Source of the DNA: Zoogloea sp.
Lineage (GTDB): Bacteria > Pseudomonadota > Gammaproteobacteria > Burkholderiales > Rhodocyclaceae
Length of the DNA stretch: 12,846 bases
NCBI GenBank assembly: GCA_016790385.1
Contig: JAEUNV010000111.1
Coordinates: forward strand, 1-12,846
Direction: 5' to 3'
Shown here: in pieces, positions 1-7,052 of the stretch
Position numbering within the stretch: position 1 is the stretch's first letter
Layout: every line of letters begins with the position of its first letter
Translations under genes and position numbers: made by a program
The notes under the pieces: generated by a model
Seen by the model: the letters and a program-made list of their open reading frames with translations, nothing else
Told to the model about the DNA's origin: nothing
Databases searched by the model: none

Positions 1-12
1 GGCGCGAGCGGC

Positions 13-18
13 TATACT
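13..18 (+). promoter_or_regulatory. -10 element of the rnpB promoter
   Basis: TATACT, a 5/6 match to the sigma-70 -10 consensus, ends about 10 bases before the first base of the RNase P RNA, as expected for a promoter placed directly in front of it. The matching -35 would lie left of the window edge, so only half of the promoter can be seen. Confidence 0.6.
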
Positions 19-27
19 CCGCGCCGG

Positions 28-415
28 GAAGTTCGCCAGGCAATCGCGGTGTGTCCGCACATCGAGGAAAGTCCGGGCCCCATAGAGCAGGATGCCGGCT
101 AACGGCCGGGCGCCATAGCCTTCGGGTGAAAGCGACGGAAAGTGCAACAGAGAGCAGACCGCCGATGGCTCCTCACGGAGATCAGGCAAGGGTGAAACGG
201 TGGGGTAAGAGCCCACCGCGGACGTGGTGACACGGACGGCACGGTAAACCCCATCCGGGGCAAGGCCAAATAGGGGGACGTTGACGCTGCTCGCGGAGTC
301 CCCGGGTAGGCTGCTAGAGCGGCGCGGCAACGCGTCGACCAGAGGAATGATTGCCCGGCGGGTCGGTTCTCGGACCGGTCCGCTCGACAGAACCCGGCTT
401 ATCGGCGGACTTCCC
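28..415 (+). ncRNA. rnpB: RNase P RNA (catalytic M1-type RNA)
   Basis: This is the RNA subunit of RNase P, which removes the 5' leader of precursor tRNAs together with the RnpA protein. All landmarks of bacterial type A RNase P RNA occur in order: GAGGAAAGTCCGGGC at 64-78, the CAACAGAGAGCA stretch near 144-155, GGTAAGAG near 203-210, the CACGGTAAAC to GGCCAAATAGG block at 240-274, GGGTAGGCTGC at 304-314 (the GGT at 305-307 is the loop that base-pairs with tRNA CCA), and ACAGAACCCGGCTTATCG near 387-404. The first bases (GGAAGTTCGCC) pair with the last (GGCGGACTTCC) to form helix P1, which sets both ends to within a few bases. The length of about 388 nt is close to the 377 nt of E. coli. The P3 region (about 48-62) is much shorter than in E. 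coli. A hairpin at about 361-381 sits where P19 is found in other type A RNAs. No protein gene overlaps it credibly. Confidence 0.95.
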
Positions 416-442
416 AATCCCTCCGATCCATTCCACTTTTTC

Positions 443-461
443 CCACATCCAGGTGGTTTTT
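443..461 (+). terminator. Weak candidate terminator after rnpB
   Basis: CCAC (443-446) can pair with GTGG (453-456) across a six-base loop, followed directly by five T (457-461). It is the only hairpin plus T-run found downstream of rnpB, about 28 bases after its end. The stem has only four pairs, so termination may be incomplete or may depend on another factor. The call is inferred from shape alone. Confidence 0.4.
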
Positions 462-668
462 GTGCCCGGTGCTGAGCTGCGCAACCGGTTTTAACCTTTT
501 CTTCCTTGAAGGGTGATGGCTTCCTTCGTCCGGAAGGCGATCCGGCGCGATTAATCAAGCACTTTTGCAATGTTTTCTATGGCCATTGATTTATAAGCGG
601 ATTTCCTTTTCTGGCCAGTCGCGTCCTCTAAGTGCTTGTGTCCAAAAGAGATTTACCTTCCGGTCGGC

Positions 669-697
669 TTGACCGCCTATTTCTTTTGCTCTAAAGT
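669..697 (+). promoter_or_regulatory. Predicted sigma-70 promoter of the mraZ/dcw operon
   Basis: TTGACC (669-674, 5/6 match to the -35 consensus) and TAAAGT (692-697, 4/6 match to the -10) are separated by exactly 17 bases. Transcription would start near 704, leaving a leader of about 64 nt before mraZ. The -10 shares bases with the first MraZ box, so a bound repressor would block polymerase directly. A perfect 5-bp dyad, CGGTC-GGCTT-GACCG (661-675), covers the -35. The promoter is predicted, but its position next to the boxes matches the known design of the E. coli mra promoter. Confidence 0.65.
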
Positions 698-730
698 GGG
701 GTGAAGTGGACGAAAGTGGGAGAAAGTGAG
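693..730 (+). promoter_or_regulatory. MraZ operator: four direct repeats with 10-bp period
   Basis: Four copies of an AAGTGGG-like octamer begin at 693 (AAAGTGGG), 703 (GAAGTGGA), 713 (AAAGTGGG) and 723 (AAAGTGAG), exactly 10 bases apart, so they lie on one face of the helix. In E. coli, MraZ binds TGGGN repeats separated by 5-bp spacers just downstream of the -10 of its own promoter and represses the operon. The repeat core, spacing and place in front of mraZ agree with that here. Copies 1 and 3 match perfectly; 2 and 4 each deviate by one base in the TGGG core. A further copy lies at 754-761. Confidence 0.85.
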
Positions 731-753
731 TTTTTCCTGCTTGTCCGGGTGAA

Positions 754-763
754 GAAGTGGGGG
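754..763 (+). promoter_or_regulatory. Fifth MraZ-like box overlapping the mraZ ribosome binding site
   Basis: GAAGTGGG (754-761) repeats the operator octamer 31 bases after the fourth box, so it is one base out of the 10-bp register. The run of G at 759-763 lies 4 bases before the ATG at 768 and is the only purine-rich Shine-Dalgarno candidate for mraZ. The same bases may therefore serve as a distal operator site and as the ribosome binding site. The dual role is inferred. Confidence 0.45.
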
Positions 764-767
764 AAAC

Positions 768-1214
768 ATGTTTCAAGGCGCAGCAGCGCTCACGCTCGAT
801 GCGAAGGGTCGCCTGGCGATACCGGCGCGGCATCGGGACGCGCTCGCCAAGCTCGCCGAGAACCAGTTGGTCCTGACCGCTCACCCCCATCGCTGCCTTC
901 TGATCTACCCCGCGCCCGCGTGGGAGCCCATCCGCAACAAAGTGCTTGCCGGTTCCAGCCTTGATCATCAATCCGCATTGCTCAAACGCCTCCTGGTGGG
1001 TTTTGCCCGGGAGGAAGAAGTGGATTCGGCCGGTCGGGTGCTGATTGCACCGGAGCTGCGCAGCTTTGGTCAGCTGGAACGGCAGGTGCATCTGGTCGGG
1101 CAGGGTGATCACTTCGAGTTGTGGTCGGATGCCGGTTGGCAGAAGCAGCAGGAGCAGATCTTCGCCTTGGGCGCTGATCTCATGCCGGCGGGCTGGGAAA
1201 CCCTTCCGCTGTGA
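768..1214 (+). CDS. mraZ: Transcriptional regulator MraZ
   Basis: MraZ is a DNA-binding protein of the SpoVT-AbrB swapped-hairpin fold that forms ring-shaped oligomers and, in E. coli, represses its own operon. The 148-residue product (E. coli: 152) opens [21 protein letters not shown]. It shows both diagnostic half-domains, with DAKGR at residues 11-15 and DSAGR at 86-90, each followed by a hydrophobic strand. The ATG at 768 is the natural start because it gives the conserved N terminus and sits just behind a G-rich ribosome binding site. The gene is first in the operon and lies directly behind its own predicted operator (693-730), which fits autorepression. Its TGA overlaps the GTG start of rsmH (GTGA, 1211-1214), which suggests coupled translation. 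Family assignment is secure; the regulatory effect on this operon is inferred from E. coli. Confidence 0.97.
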   Translation: MFQGAAALTLDAKGRLAIPARHRDALAKLAENQLVLTAHPHRCLLIYPAPAWEPIRNKVLAGSSLDHQSALLKRLLVGFAREEEVDSAGRVLIAPELRSFGQLERQVHLVGQGDHFELWSDAGWQKQQEQIFALGADLMPAGWETLPL

Positions 1215-2140
1215 GCGCGGCTGCGCACGTCACGGTGCTGCTGAACGAGGCAGTCGAGGCGCTGGCCATTCGGCCGGATGGTGTCTATGTGGATGGCACA
1301 TTCGGGCGGGGCGGGCATAGTCGGGCGATTCTGGCGCGCCTGGGCGAGGGGGGCAGGCTGATCGCCTTTGATCGCGACCCGGTGGCCGTCGCGGCCGGGG
1401 TGGCGATGCAGGATCCGCGCTTCGAATTGGTGCATGCGCCTTTTTCGGATTTTTCCGAGGCGCTGGCGGAGCGGGGTGTGGAGCGGGTGGATGGTGTCCT
1501 GCTGGATCTGGGGGTGTCTTCTCCTCAGTTGGACGAGGCGGAGCGGGGCATGAGTTTCAGGTTTGATGCGCCGCTGGATATGCGAATGGATACGACCCGC
1601 GGGGTGACCGCGGCGGAGTGGCTGGCGGAAGCGCCGGTTGCCGACATAACCCGAGTACTGAGGGAATACGGTGAAGAACGGTTTGCTTATGAGATTGCAA
1701 AGGCGGTTGTTGCTGCTCGGACAGGGGGGCTTGTTGCAACCACTGGACAGCTTGCCGCGATCGTGGAAAAAGCGGTCCGCACACGCGAGCCGGGTCAGCA
1801 CCCTGCGACGCGCACCTTCCAGGCTTTACGGATTTGCGTCAATCAAGAGCTTGAGGAGCTGTCGCTAGTCTTGCCCCAGGTGGTGGCAGCACTGGCGGCC
1901 GGAGGCCGTCTGGTGGTGATCAGCTTTCACTCTCTTGAAGATCGTATCGTCAAGCGTTTCATGCGTGACGAGTCTCGGCCGCCGCAGATTCCGGCGCGCC
2001 TGCCGGTGCGTGCGGCGGATCTGCCCAAGCCGCGTCTTGGCCTGGTGGGCAAGCCGGTGCGGCCCTCCGACGCCGAGGTGGCGGCCAATGCCCGTTCACG
2101 CAGCGCGGTGATGCGCATTGCCGAGCGGATGGAGGCGTGA
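1211..2140 (+). CDS. rsmH: 16S rRNA (cytosine-1402-N4)-methyltransferase RsmH (MraW)
   Basis: RsmH is an S-adenosylmethionine-dependent enzyme that puts the N4-methyl group on C1402 in the decoding centre of 16S rRNA. The 309-residue protein (E. coli: 313) has the Rossmann motif [10 protein letters not shown] at residues 28-37, the [12 protein letters not shown] block from residue 97, the [16 protein letters not shown] segment in the inserted substrate-recognition domain, and the C-terminal [10 protein letters not shown] motif. The start is a GTG at 1211 sharing four bases with the mraZ stop; no better start gives the conserved N terminus ([17 protein letters not shown]). The last codons contain the GGAGG that serves ftsL. 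Codons for about residues 144-220 use ATA, TTA, CTA, AGG and GTA more than the rest of the operon. It is a metabolic passenger of the dcw cluster rather than a division protein. Confidence 0.97.
   Translation: MSAAAHVTVLLNEAVEALAIRPDGVYVDGTFGRGGHSRAILARLGEGGRLIAFDRDPVAVAAGVAMQDPRFELVHAPFSDFSEALAERGVERVDGVLLDLGVSSPQLDEAERGMSFRFDAPLDMRMDTTRGVTAAEWLAEAPVADITRVLREYGEERFAYEIAKAVVAARTGGLVATTGQLAAIVEKAVRTREPGQHPATRTFQALRICVNQELEELSLVLPQVVAALAAGGRLVVISFHSLEDRIVKRFMRDESRPPQIPARLPVRAADLPKPRLGLVGKPVRPSDAEVAANARSRSAVMRIAERMEA
2131..2135 (+). promoter_or_regulatory. Ribosome binding site that fixes the ftsL start
   Basis: GGAGG lies inside the last codons of rsmH, six bases before the GTG at 2142. The in-frame TTG at 2118 would precede this site and has no comparable purine-rich sequence before it, so the GTG is the preferred ftsL start. 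Confidence 0.7.
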
Positions 2141-2141
2141 C

Positions 2142-2408
2142 GTGGCCCGTTTGACCGGATTCCTGGTGATGCTGGTGGTCGCGAGCAGTCTTGGGGTCGT
2201 TGCGTCCCAACATCAGGCCCGCAAGCTCTATACGGCGGTCGAGCGCGAGCAGCAGCGTTCCCAGCAGCTCGAGATCGAGTGGGGCCAGCTCCAGCTGGAG
2301 CAGAGCACCTGGGCTGCCCACGCCCGGATCGAAAAACTCGCGCGGGAAAAGCTCGCGATGCGCCCCCCACTGTCGGGGCAGATCATCGCTATCGAGGAAC
2401 GGCCATGA
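2142..2408 (+). CDS. ftsL: Cell division protein FtsL
   Basis: FtsL is a small bitopic inner-membrane protein which, with FtsB and FtsQ, recruits and activates the FtsW-FtsI septal synthase. Starting at the GTG at 2142 the product has 88 residues: a cytoplasmic tail of only about four, one membrane segment (about 5-23, TGFLVMLVVASSLGVVAS), then a periplasmic coiled-coil-like stretch rich in Glu, Gln and Arg (about 27-70) ending in ARIEKLAREKLAMRPP, the typical FtsL C-terminal motif. The tail is far shorter than the roughly 37 residues of E. coli FtsL. The gene begins one base after the rsmH stop and ends in an ATGA overlap with ftsI (2405-2408). Sequence identity in this family is low; position, topology and the C-terminal motif carry the call. 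A TTG start at 2118 would add eight residues but looks less likely. Confidence 0.92.
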   Translation: MARLTGFLVMLVVASSLGVVASQHQARKLYTAVEREQQRSQQLEIEWGQLQLEQSTWAAHARIEKLAREKLAMRPPLSGQIIAIEERP

Positions 2409-4162
2409 AAAAGGTCAAGAAGGGCGTCACCTTCAACCACAACCCCCTTCTGCGCCCGGAGCTGTCGGCATGGCGGCCGCGCTTTGTGTTGCTGTGTCTG
2501 CTTGGTGGATCGTTGGCGTTGGTCGGTCGCGCGGTCTATCTGCAAGGCTTTCACGATCAGTTTCTCCAGGCCAAAGGTGAGTCCCGCTACGCGCGGGTGC
2601 TGGAGGTGCCCGCCACCCGCGGCAAGATCACCGACCGGCAGGGCGACGTGCTGGCGGTGTCCTCGCCCGTCAAGTCGATCTGGGCCATTCCGGAAGATGC
2701 GCGGCTGAACCCGTCCCAGACGCGCCAGCTGGCTGCGCTGATCGAGACGGACGTCGGCGAGCTGAATCAGAAGCTGGCCAGCGAGAAGGATTTCGTCTAC
2801 CTCAAACGCCAGGTTTCCCCCGAACTGGCCGAGCGCATTGCTGCCCTCAAACTGCCCGGCATTCATGATCAGCGTGAATACCGGCGCTTTTATCCGGGCG
2901 GTGATGTGATGGCCCATGTGCTCGGTTTCACCGGCGTGGATGACAAGGGGCAGGAAGGCATCGAACTCGCCTTCGAGCCGCAGCTGGCTGGCAAGCCGGG
3001 TTCGCGCAGGGTGGTGAAGGATAGGCGGGGCAATGTGGTCGAGGACGTGCAATCCATCCGTCCGCCCCAGGATGGGCGGGAGGTTGCCCTGTCCATCGAC
3101 AACAAGATCCAGTATCTCGCCCACGCGGCCCTCAAGCAGGCCATGACCGACCACAAGGCCAAGGCAGGTGGCGTTGTGGTGCTCGACGCCAGGACGGGTG
3201 AAGTGCTGGCGCTGGCCAATGCGCCCACCTTCAACCCCAACAACCGGGTCAAACTGACCGGCGAACAGCTGCGCAACCGCGCCCTCACCGATACCTTCGA
3301 GCCGGGTTCGACCATGAAGCCGTTCACGGCGGCCCTGGCGCTGGAGAAGGGCAAGGTCACCGCCGGCACCATCATCAACTGTGCGCCGGGGCGCATGACC
3401 ATCGGTTCCGCCACGATCTCCGATGCCCATCCGCATGGCGCCTTGTCTGTGGCCCAGGTCATCCAGAAGTCGTCCAACATCGGCGCGGCCAAGATGGCGC
3501 TCAGCTTCCCGCCCGAAACCATGTGGAAGATGCTGGACGACCTCGGCTTCGGGTCGCCGCTGAAGCTTGGTTTTCCTGGCGAGGTGGGCGGCCGTCTGCG
3601 GCCCGCCAAGGCATGGCGCCCCATCGAGCAGGCCACGATGTCCTACGGTCATGGCATGTCGGTCAATCTGATGCAGATGGCCAATGCCTATCAGGTGTTT
3701 GCCCGCGACGGCGACATCGTGCCCCTTTCCCTGTCGCGGCTGGATGCGCCTCCGGTGCACGGCACCCGGGTGTTCTCGCCGCAGACCGCACGGGAAGTGC
3801 GGCAGATGCTCGAGATGGTCGTGCAGCAAGGCGGAACCGCGCCCCAGGCCAGCGTTCCCGGATACCGTGTCGGCGGCAAGACCGGTACGGCCATGAAGCT
3901 GGTGGGTGGCCGCTATGCGCACAAGTACGTGGCGTCCTTCGTCGGCATTGCGCCGATCTCCGATCCGCGCCTGATTGTTGCGGTGATGATCGATGAGCCC
4001 AGTAACGGCAAGCATTATGGCGGCGACGTTGCCGCCCCGATTTTCTCCCAGGTCACCGCAGGGGCCCTGCGTTCGCTCGGCGTCGTACCCGATGCGCCCC
4101 TCAAGCCGCTCCAGGTTGCCCGCCAGGGTGTGTCCCAGCCAGTTGTGCGGGAGGCCATGTGA
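2405..4162 (+). CDS. ftsI: Peptidoglycan DD-transpeptidase FtsI (PBP3)
   Basis: FtsI is the class B penicillin-binding protein that cross-links new glycan strands at the septum; it is a beta-lactam target and partner of FtsW. The 585-residue protein (E. coli: 588) has a basic cytoplasmic tail, one membrane anchor at about residues 27-46, the PBP dimerisation domain starting at RGKITDRQG (72-80), and the transpeptidase domain. The three active-site motifs are intact: STMK with nucleophile Ser302 and Lys305, SSN at 356-358, and KTGT at 492-495. The ATG at 2405 has GAGGA (2394-2398) six bases upstream and overlaps the ftsL stop. The frame is open further upstream to 2279, but that part is antisense-free shadow coding over ftsL and unlike FtsI. 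Downstream it touches murE through TGATG (4160-4164). Confidence 0.98.
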   Translation: MKKVKKGVTFNHNPLLRPELSAWRPRFVLLCLLGGSLALVGRAVYLQGFHDQFLQAKGESRYARVLEVPATRGKITDRQGDVLAVSSPVKSIWAIPEDARLNPSQTRQLAALIETDVGELNQKLASEKDFVYLKRQVSPELAERIAALKLPGIHDQREYRRFYPGGDVMAHVLGFTGVDDKGQEGIELAFEPQLAGKPGSRRVVKDRRGNVVEDVQSIRPPQDGREVALSIDNKIQYLAHAALKQAMTDHKAKAGGVVVLDARTGEVLALANAPTFNPNNRVKLTGEQLRNRALTDTFEPGSTMKPFTAALALEKGKVTAGTIINCAPGRMTIGSATISDAHPHGALSVAQVIQKSSNIGAAKMALSFPPETMWKMLDDLGFGSPLKLGFPGEVGGRLRPAKAWRPIEQATMSYGHGMSVNLMQMANAYQVFARDGDIVPLSLSRLDAPPVHGTRVFSPQTAREVRQMLEMVVQQGGTAPQASVPGYRVGGKTGTAMKLVGGRYAHKYVASFVGIAPISDPRLIVAVMIDEPSNGKHYGGDVAAPIFSQVTAGALRSLGVVPDAPLKPLQVARQGVSQPVVREAM

Positions 4163-5679
4163 TGCTGGATAACGCGGAGGCCCAGGTCCGCCGGGTGCTC
4201 GACGAGTTGGCGAAGCAGGGGGTGAAACCCCAGCGTCTGTGCGCCGATTCCCGTCAAGTGCTGGCCGGCGACATCTTCCTGGCGTTTCCCGGTCTGCGCG
4301 CGGACGGAAGGCGTTTCATCGAGAGTGCGGTCCATGCGGGCGCGGCGGCGGTGCTGTGGGAGCGTGATGGACACGTCTGGGATGCACGCCTGCCGGTGCC
4401 CCACGTGGCCGTGGACGGTCTGGCGGCCCTTTCCGGGTACCTCGCCCACGAGGTCTATGGGCGCCCGTCGGAAGGCCTGTGGACGGTGGGGGTGACGGGT
4501 ACCAACGGGAAGACGTCGGTCACCCAGTGGCTGTCGCGGGCCTACGCGGCGCTCGGGCGCAAGTGCGGGGTCATTGGCACGCTGGGCATCGGTTTTCCCG
4601 GTGCGCTTACAGAGAGTCTCAACACTACGCCCGACAGCCTCACCCTGCACCACACCCTCGCCCGTTTCCGCGAATCGGGTGCCGACGCTGCGGCCATGGA
4701 AGTCTCGTCCATTGGTCTGGATCAAGGGCGTCTGAATGGCCTGCGCTTCGATGTGGCCGTGCATACCAACCTGACCCGGGATCACCTGGATTACCACGGC
4801 AACATGGAGAACTACGGTGTCGCCAAATCCCGTCTGTTCGACATGCCGGGTCTGCGCTCGGCGGTGCTCAATCTCGATGACCGGTTCGGGGTGGAGCAGG
4901 CGCGTCGACTGGCCGGAAAGGGCCTGGAGGTGATCGGCTACACGCTGTTTGCCAGCAATGCCGACGCCGCGCCGGTCAATCGCCTGTTGCTGGCCGACAA
5001 GCTCACCACAACGGCGGCAGGGATCCGCTTCACGGCCCGCTGCGGTAACGATTCGGCCGACCTCTACCCCCATCTGGTGGGGCAGTTCAACGTCTCCAAC
5101 CTGTTGGCCGTGATCGGCACCCTGATTGCATCGGGCTTTTCGCTTGAGGAAGCGGCGATGGTGGCCGAGAGCCTGACCCCTCCCCAGGGGCGGATGCAGA
5201 CCCTCGGAGGCATCGGCGAGCCCTTGGTGGTGGTGGACTACGCCCATTCCCCCGATGCCCTTGAGCAGGTGCTCGGCGCCGTCCGGGCCACCGTCCGGGC
5301 GCGCAATGGCCGCCTGGTGTGCGTGTTTGGTTGCGGGGGCGACCGCGATCCGGGCAAGCGGCCCTTGATGGGTGACGTGGCGCGCCGGCTGGCCGACAAG
5401 GTCGTGCTGACCAGCGACAACCCCCGGGGCGAAGACCCCGAACAGATTCTCCGTGACATCGTCGCCGGTGCCGGCCCGACGGCCGAAGTGGTCGTCGACA
5501 GGGCCGAGGCCATCCGTTGCGCGATCCTTTCCGCTGCGGCCGATGACCTCGTGCTGATTGCCGGCAAGGGTCACGAGCCCTATCAGGAAATCAATGGCGT
5601 GCGCCACGCCTTTTCCGATGTCGAGCAGACCCGCGCTGCTCTTGAAGCCTGGAACGACGCTCAGGGAGCGCTTTCATGA
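4162..5679 (+). CDS. murE: UDP-MurNAc-tripeptide synthetase MurE (meso-diaminopimelate adding)
   Basis: MurE is the cytoplasmic ATP-dependent ligase that adds the third stem-peptide residue to UDP-MurNAc-L-Ala-D-Glu. The 505-residue protein (E. coli: 495) carries the Mur ligase P-loop TGTNGKTS (Lys117), the conserved NLTRDHLDYHG block, the lysine expected to be carbamylated (Lys222 in YGVAKSRLFD) and VVDYAHSPDALEQVL. The DNPR motif at residues 419-422 is the known signature for meso-diaminopimelate rather than L-lysine, so a Gram-negative type peptidoglycan is predicted. The ATG at 4162 shares its A with the ftsI stop and has GGGAGG (4149-4154) seven bases upstream. The GTG one codon earlier (4159) is possible and would add one Met. 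The gene ends in an ATGA overlap with murF. Confidence 0.97.
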   Translation: MLDNAEAQVRRVLDELAKQGVKPQRLCADSRQVLAGDIFLAFPGLRADGRRFIESAVHAGAAAVLWERDGHVWDARLPVPHVAVDGLAALSGYLAHEVYGRPSEGLWTVGVTGTNGKTSVTQWLSRAYAALGRKCGVIGTLGIGFPGALTESLNTTPDSLTLHHTLARFRESGADAAAMEVSSIGLDQGRLNGLRFDVAVHTNLTRDHLDYHGNMENYGVAKSRLFDMPGLRSAVLNLDDRFGVEQARRLAGKGLEVIGYTLFASNADAAPVNRLLLADKLTTTAAGIRFTARCGNDSADLYPHLVGQFNVSNLLAVIGTLIASGFSLEEAAMVAESLTPPQGRMQTLGGIGEPLVVVDYAHSPDALEQVLGAVRATVRARNGRLVCVFGCGGDRDPGKRPLMGDVARRLADKVVLTSDNPRGEDPEQILRDIVAGAGPTAEVVVDRAEAIRCAILSAAADDLVLIAGKGHEPYQEINGVRHAFSDVEQTRAALEAWNDAQGALS

Positions 5680-7052
5680 TGGATCTCCAGGAAGCCGCAT
5701 TGATCACCGGCGGTACGGCGGTGGGGGGAAGTGTTTCCTTCCGGTCCGTGAGCACCGATTCCCGGGCGATCCAGCCGGAGCAGCTGTTCGTGGCCTTGCG
5801 TGGTGAGCGCTTTGACGGTCATGAATTCGTCGGCGCGGTGGCTGCCCAGGGCGCCGTTGCAGCCATGGTCGACCGCGCCTGGGCCGCCACCCATCCGGTG
5901 CCCCTGCCCCTGCTCGTCGTCGAAGATACCCGCCTCGGTCTGGGAAAACTGGCCGCCGGTTGGCGCAGCCGCTTCGATCTGCCCCTGATCGGTGTCACCG
6001 GCAGCAACGGCAAGACCACCGTGAAGGAAATGTGTGCAGGCATCCTCTGCGCCCAGGCCCGGATCGACGGTTTCGACCCCGATCTGGCCGTGCTCGCGAC
6101 GCGGGGCAATCTCAACAACGATATCGGTCTGCCCCTGATGTTGCTGCGCCTGTCCGGCAATCATCGTTCGGCGGTGATCGAAATGGGCATGAACCACCCT
6201 GGCGAGATCGGCTACCTGACGCATCTGGCGCAGCCCACCGTGGCGCTCGTCAACAATGCCCAGCGCGCCCACCTTCAGGGTATGGGCAGCGTGAATGAAG
6301 TGGCGCGGGAGAAGGGGGCGATCTACGAAGGTCTGTCCTCGGATGGAGTGGCGGTGATCAACATCGACGACCCGTTTGCCGGCTACTGGCGGTCGATCAA
6401 CGGTGGGCGCCGCATCCTGACGTTTGGCCTGTCTGCCGACGCCGATGTCAGTGCCCGCTGCACCAGTCACGGTTTTGCCAGCGACGTGGTGCTGAACTCG
6501 CCCAAGGGTGAGGCCCGGTTCCGCCTCCAGGTGCCCGGCCAGCACAACGTGCGAAACGCCCTGGCGGCGGCGGCGGCCTGCCTGGCGGCGGGGGTCTCGC
6601 TGAAGGCGGTGACCGACGGGCTTGGCGCTTACGCGGGAACACCGGGGCGTCTCCACCTGCGCAAGGGGCAGGGCGGAGCGGTGGTCATCGACGACTGCTA
6701 CAACGCCAATCCCGATTCCATGCGCGCCGGTATCGCCGTGTTGGCGGCCACCCCCGGGCGCAAGATCCTCGTGGTCGGGGACATGGGCGAGATCGGTGAG
6801 CAGAGTTACCAGTACCACGATGAGATCGGTGGTTACGCGAAGAGTGAAGGCGTCGATTTCCTCTTTGGGCTGGGTGAAATGAGCGAGGTTGCGGCGCGCA
6901 ACTTCGGAGAAGGCGGACACCACTTCAACCGGCTCGATGATCTGGTGAGTGCAGTGAAGGCCGAAATGAACGCAGATACGGTGGTGCTCGTAAAGGGCTC
7001 GCGTTTCATGAAGATGGAACGGGTCGTGGACGCCATCGCGGAGAAGGTTTGA
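5676..7052 (+). CDS. murF: UDP-MurNAc-tripeptide:D-Ala-D-Ala ligase MurF
   Basis: MurF completes the soluble precursor by attaching the D-Ala-D-Ala dipeptide in an ATP-dependent cytoplasmic reaction. The 458-residue protein (E. coli: 452) has the N-terminal STDSRAIQPEQLFVAL uridine-binding motif, the P-loop TGSNGKTTVKEM (Lys113), the MurF-typical NLNNDIGLP, EMGMNHPGEIGYLT in the central domain and DDCYNANPDSMRAGI at the start of the C-terminal domain. The ATG at 5676 overlaps the murE stop by four bases and has GGGAG (5664-5668) seven bases upstream; a second ATG at 5679 is a less well spaced alternative. The stop at 7050-7052 overlaps the ATG of a micro-ORF (TGATG) that crosses the following 60-base gap to mraY. 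Confidence 0.97.
   Translation: MMDLQEAALITGGTAVGGSVSFRSVSTDSRAIQPEQLFVALRGERFDGHEFVGAVAAQGAVAAMVDRAWAATHPVPLPLLVVEDTRLGLGKLAAGWRSRFDLPLIGVTGSNGKTTVKEMCAGILCAQARIDGFDPDLAVLATRGNLNNDIGLPLMLLRLSGNHRSAVIEMGMNHPGEIGYLTHLAQPTVALVNNAQRAHLQGMGSVNEVAREKGAIYEGLSSDGVAVINIDDPFAGYWRSINGGRRILTFGLSADADVSARCTSHGFASDVVLNSPKGEARFRLQVPGQHNVRNALAAAAACLAAGVSLKAVTDGLGAYAGTPGRLHLRKGQGGAVVIDDCYNANPDSMRAGIAVLAATPGRKILVVGDMGEIGEQSYQYHDEIGGYAKSEGVDFLFGLGEMSEVAARNFGEGGHHFNRLDDLVSAVKAEMNADTVVLVKGSRFMKMERVVDAIAEKV

Larger units (their letters stand above)
416..767. other. Gene-free region between rnpB and mraZ
   Basis: No convincing coding region is present on either strand; open frames here are extensions of antisense shadows of mraZ or run out of rnpB. 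The stretch holds the weak terminator candidate (443-461), a small hairpin without a T-run (CCTTC 523-527 with GAAGG 533-537), an AT-rich segment (about 549-615) that contrasts with the GC-rich surroundings, and the mraZ promoter with its operator boxes (669-761). No second well-spaced promoter could be identified in the AT-rich part. Confidence 0.8.

Noticed and set aside
281..475. 64-residue plus-strand open frame
   Set aside because: It lies mostly inside the RNase P RNA, has no ribosome binding site and shows no family features.
523..537. Hairpin CCTTC-GTCCG-GAAGG as a terminator
   Set aside because: The stem is only five pairs and no T-run follows it, so it is not a credible intrinsic terminator.
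565..597. TTGCAA followed by TATAAG as a second mra promoter
   Set aside because: The spacer is 21 bases, too long for sigma-70, and no better spaced pair was found in this AT-rich part.
2118..2141. TTG start for ftsL inside rsmH
   Set aside because: It lies before the GGAGG at 2131-2135; the GTG at 2142 has that site at ideal spacing.
2279..2404. Upstream extension of the ftsI frame
   Set aside because: The extra 42 residues overlap ftsL out of frame and do not look like FtsI. The ATG at 2405 has a proper GAGGA site and the family N terminus.
2228..4015. 595-residue minus-strand open frame opposite ftsL and ftsI
   Set aside because: Antisense shadow with the same skewed composition; the plus strand has intact FtsL and FtsI.
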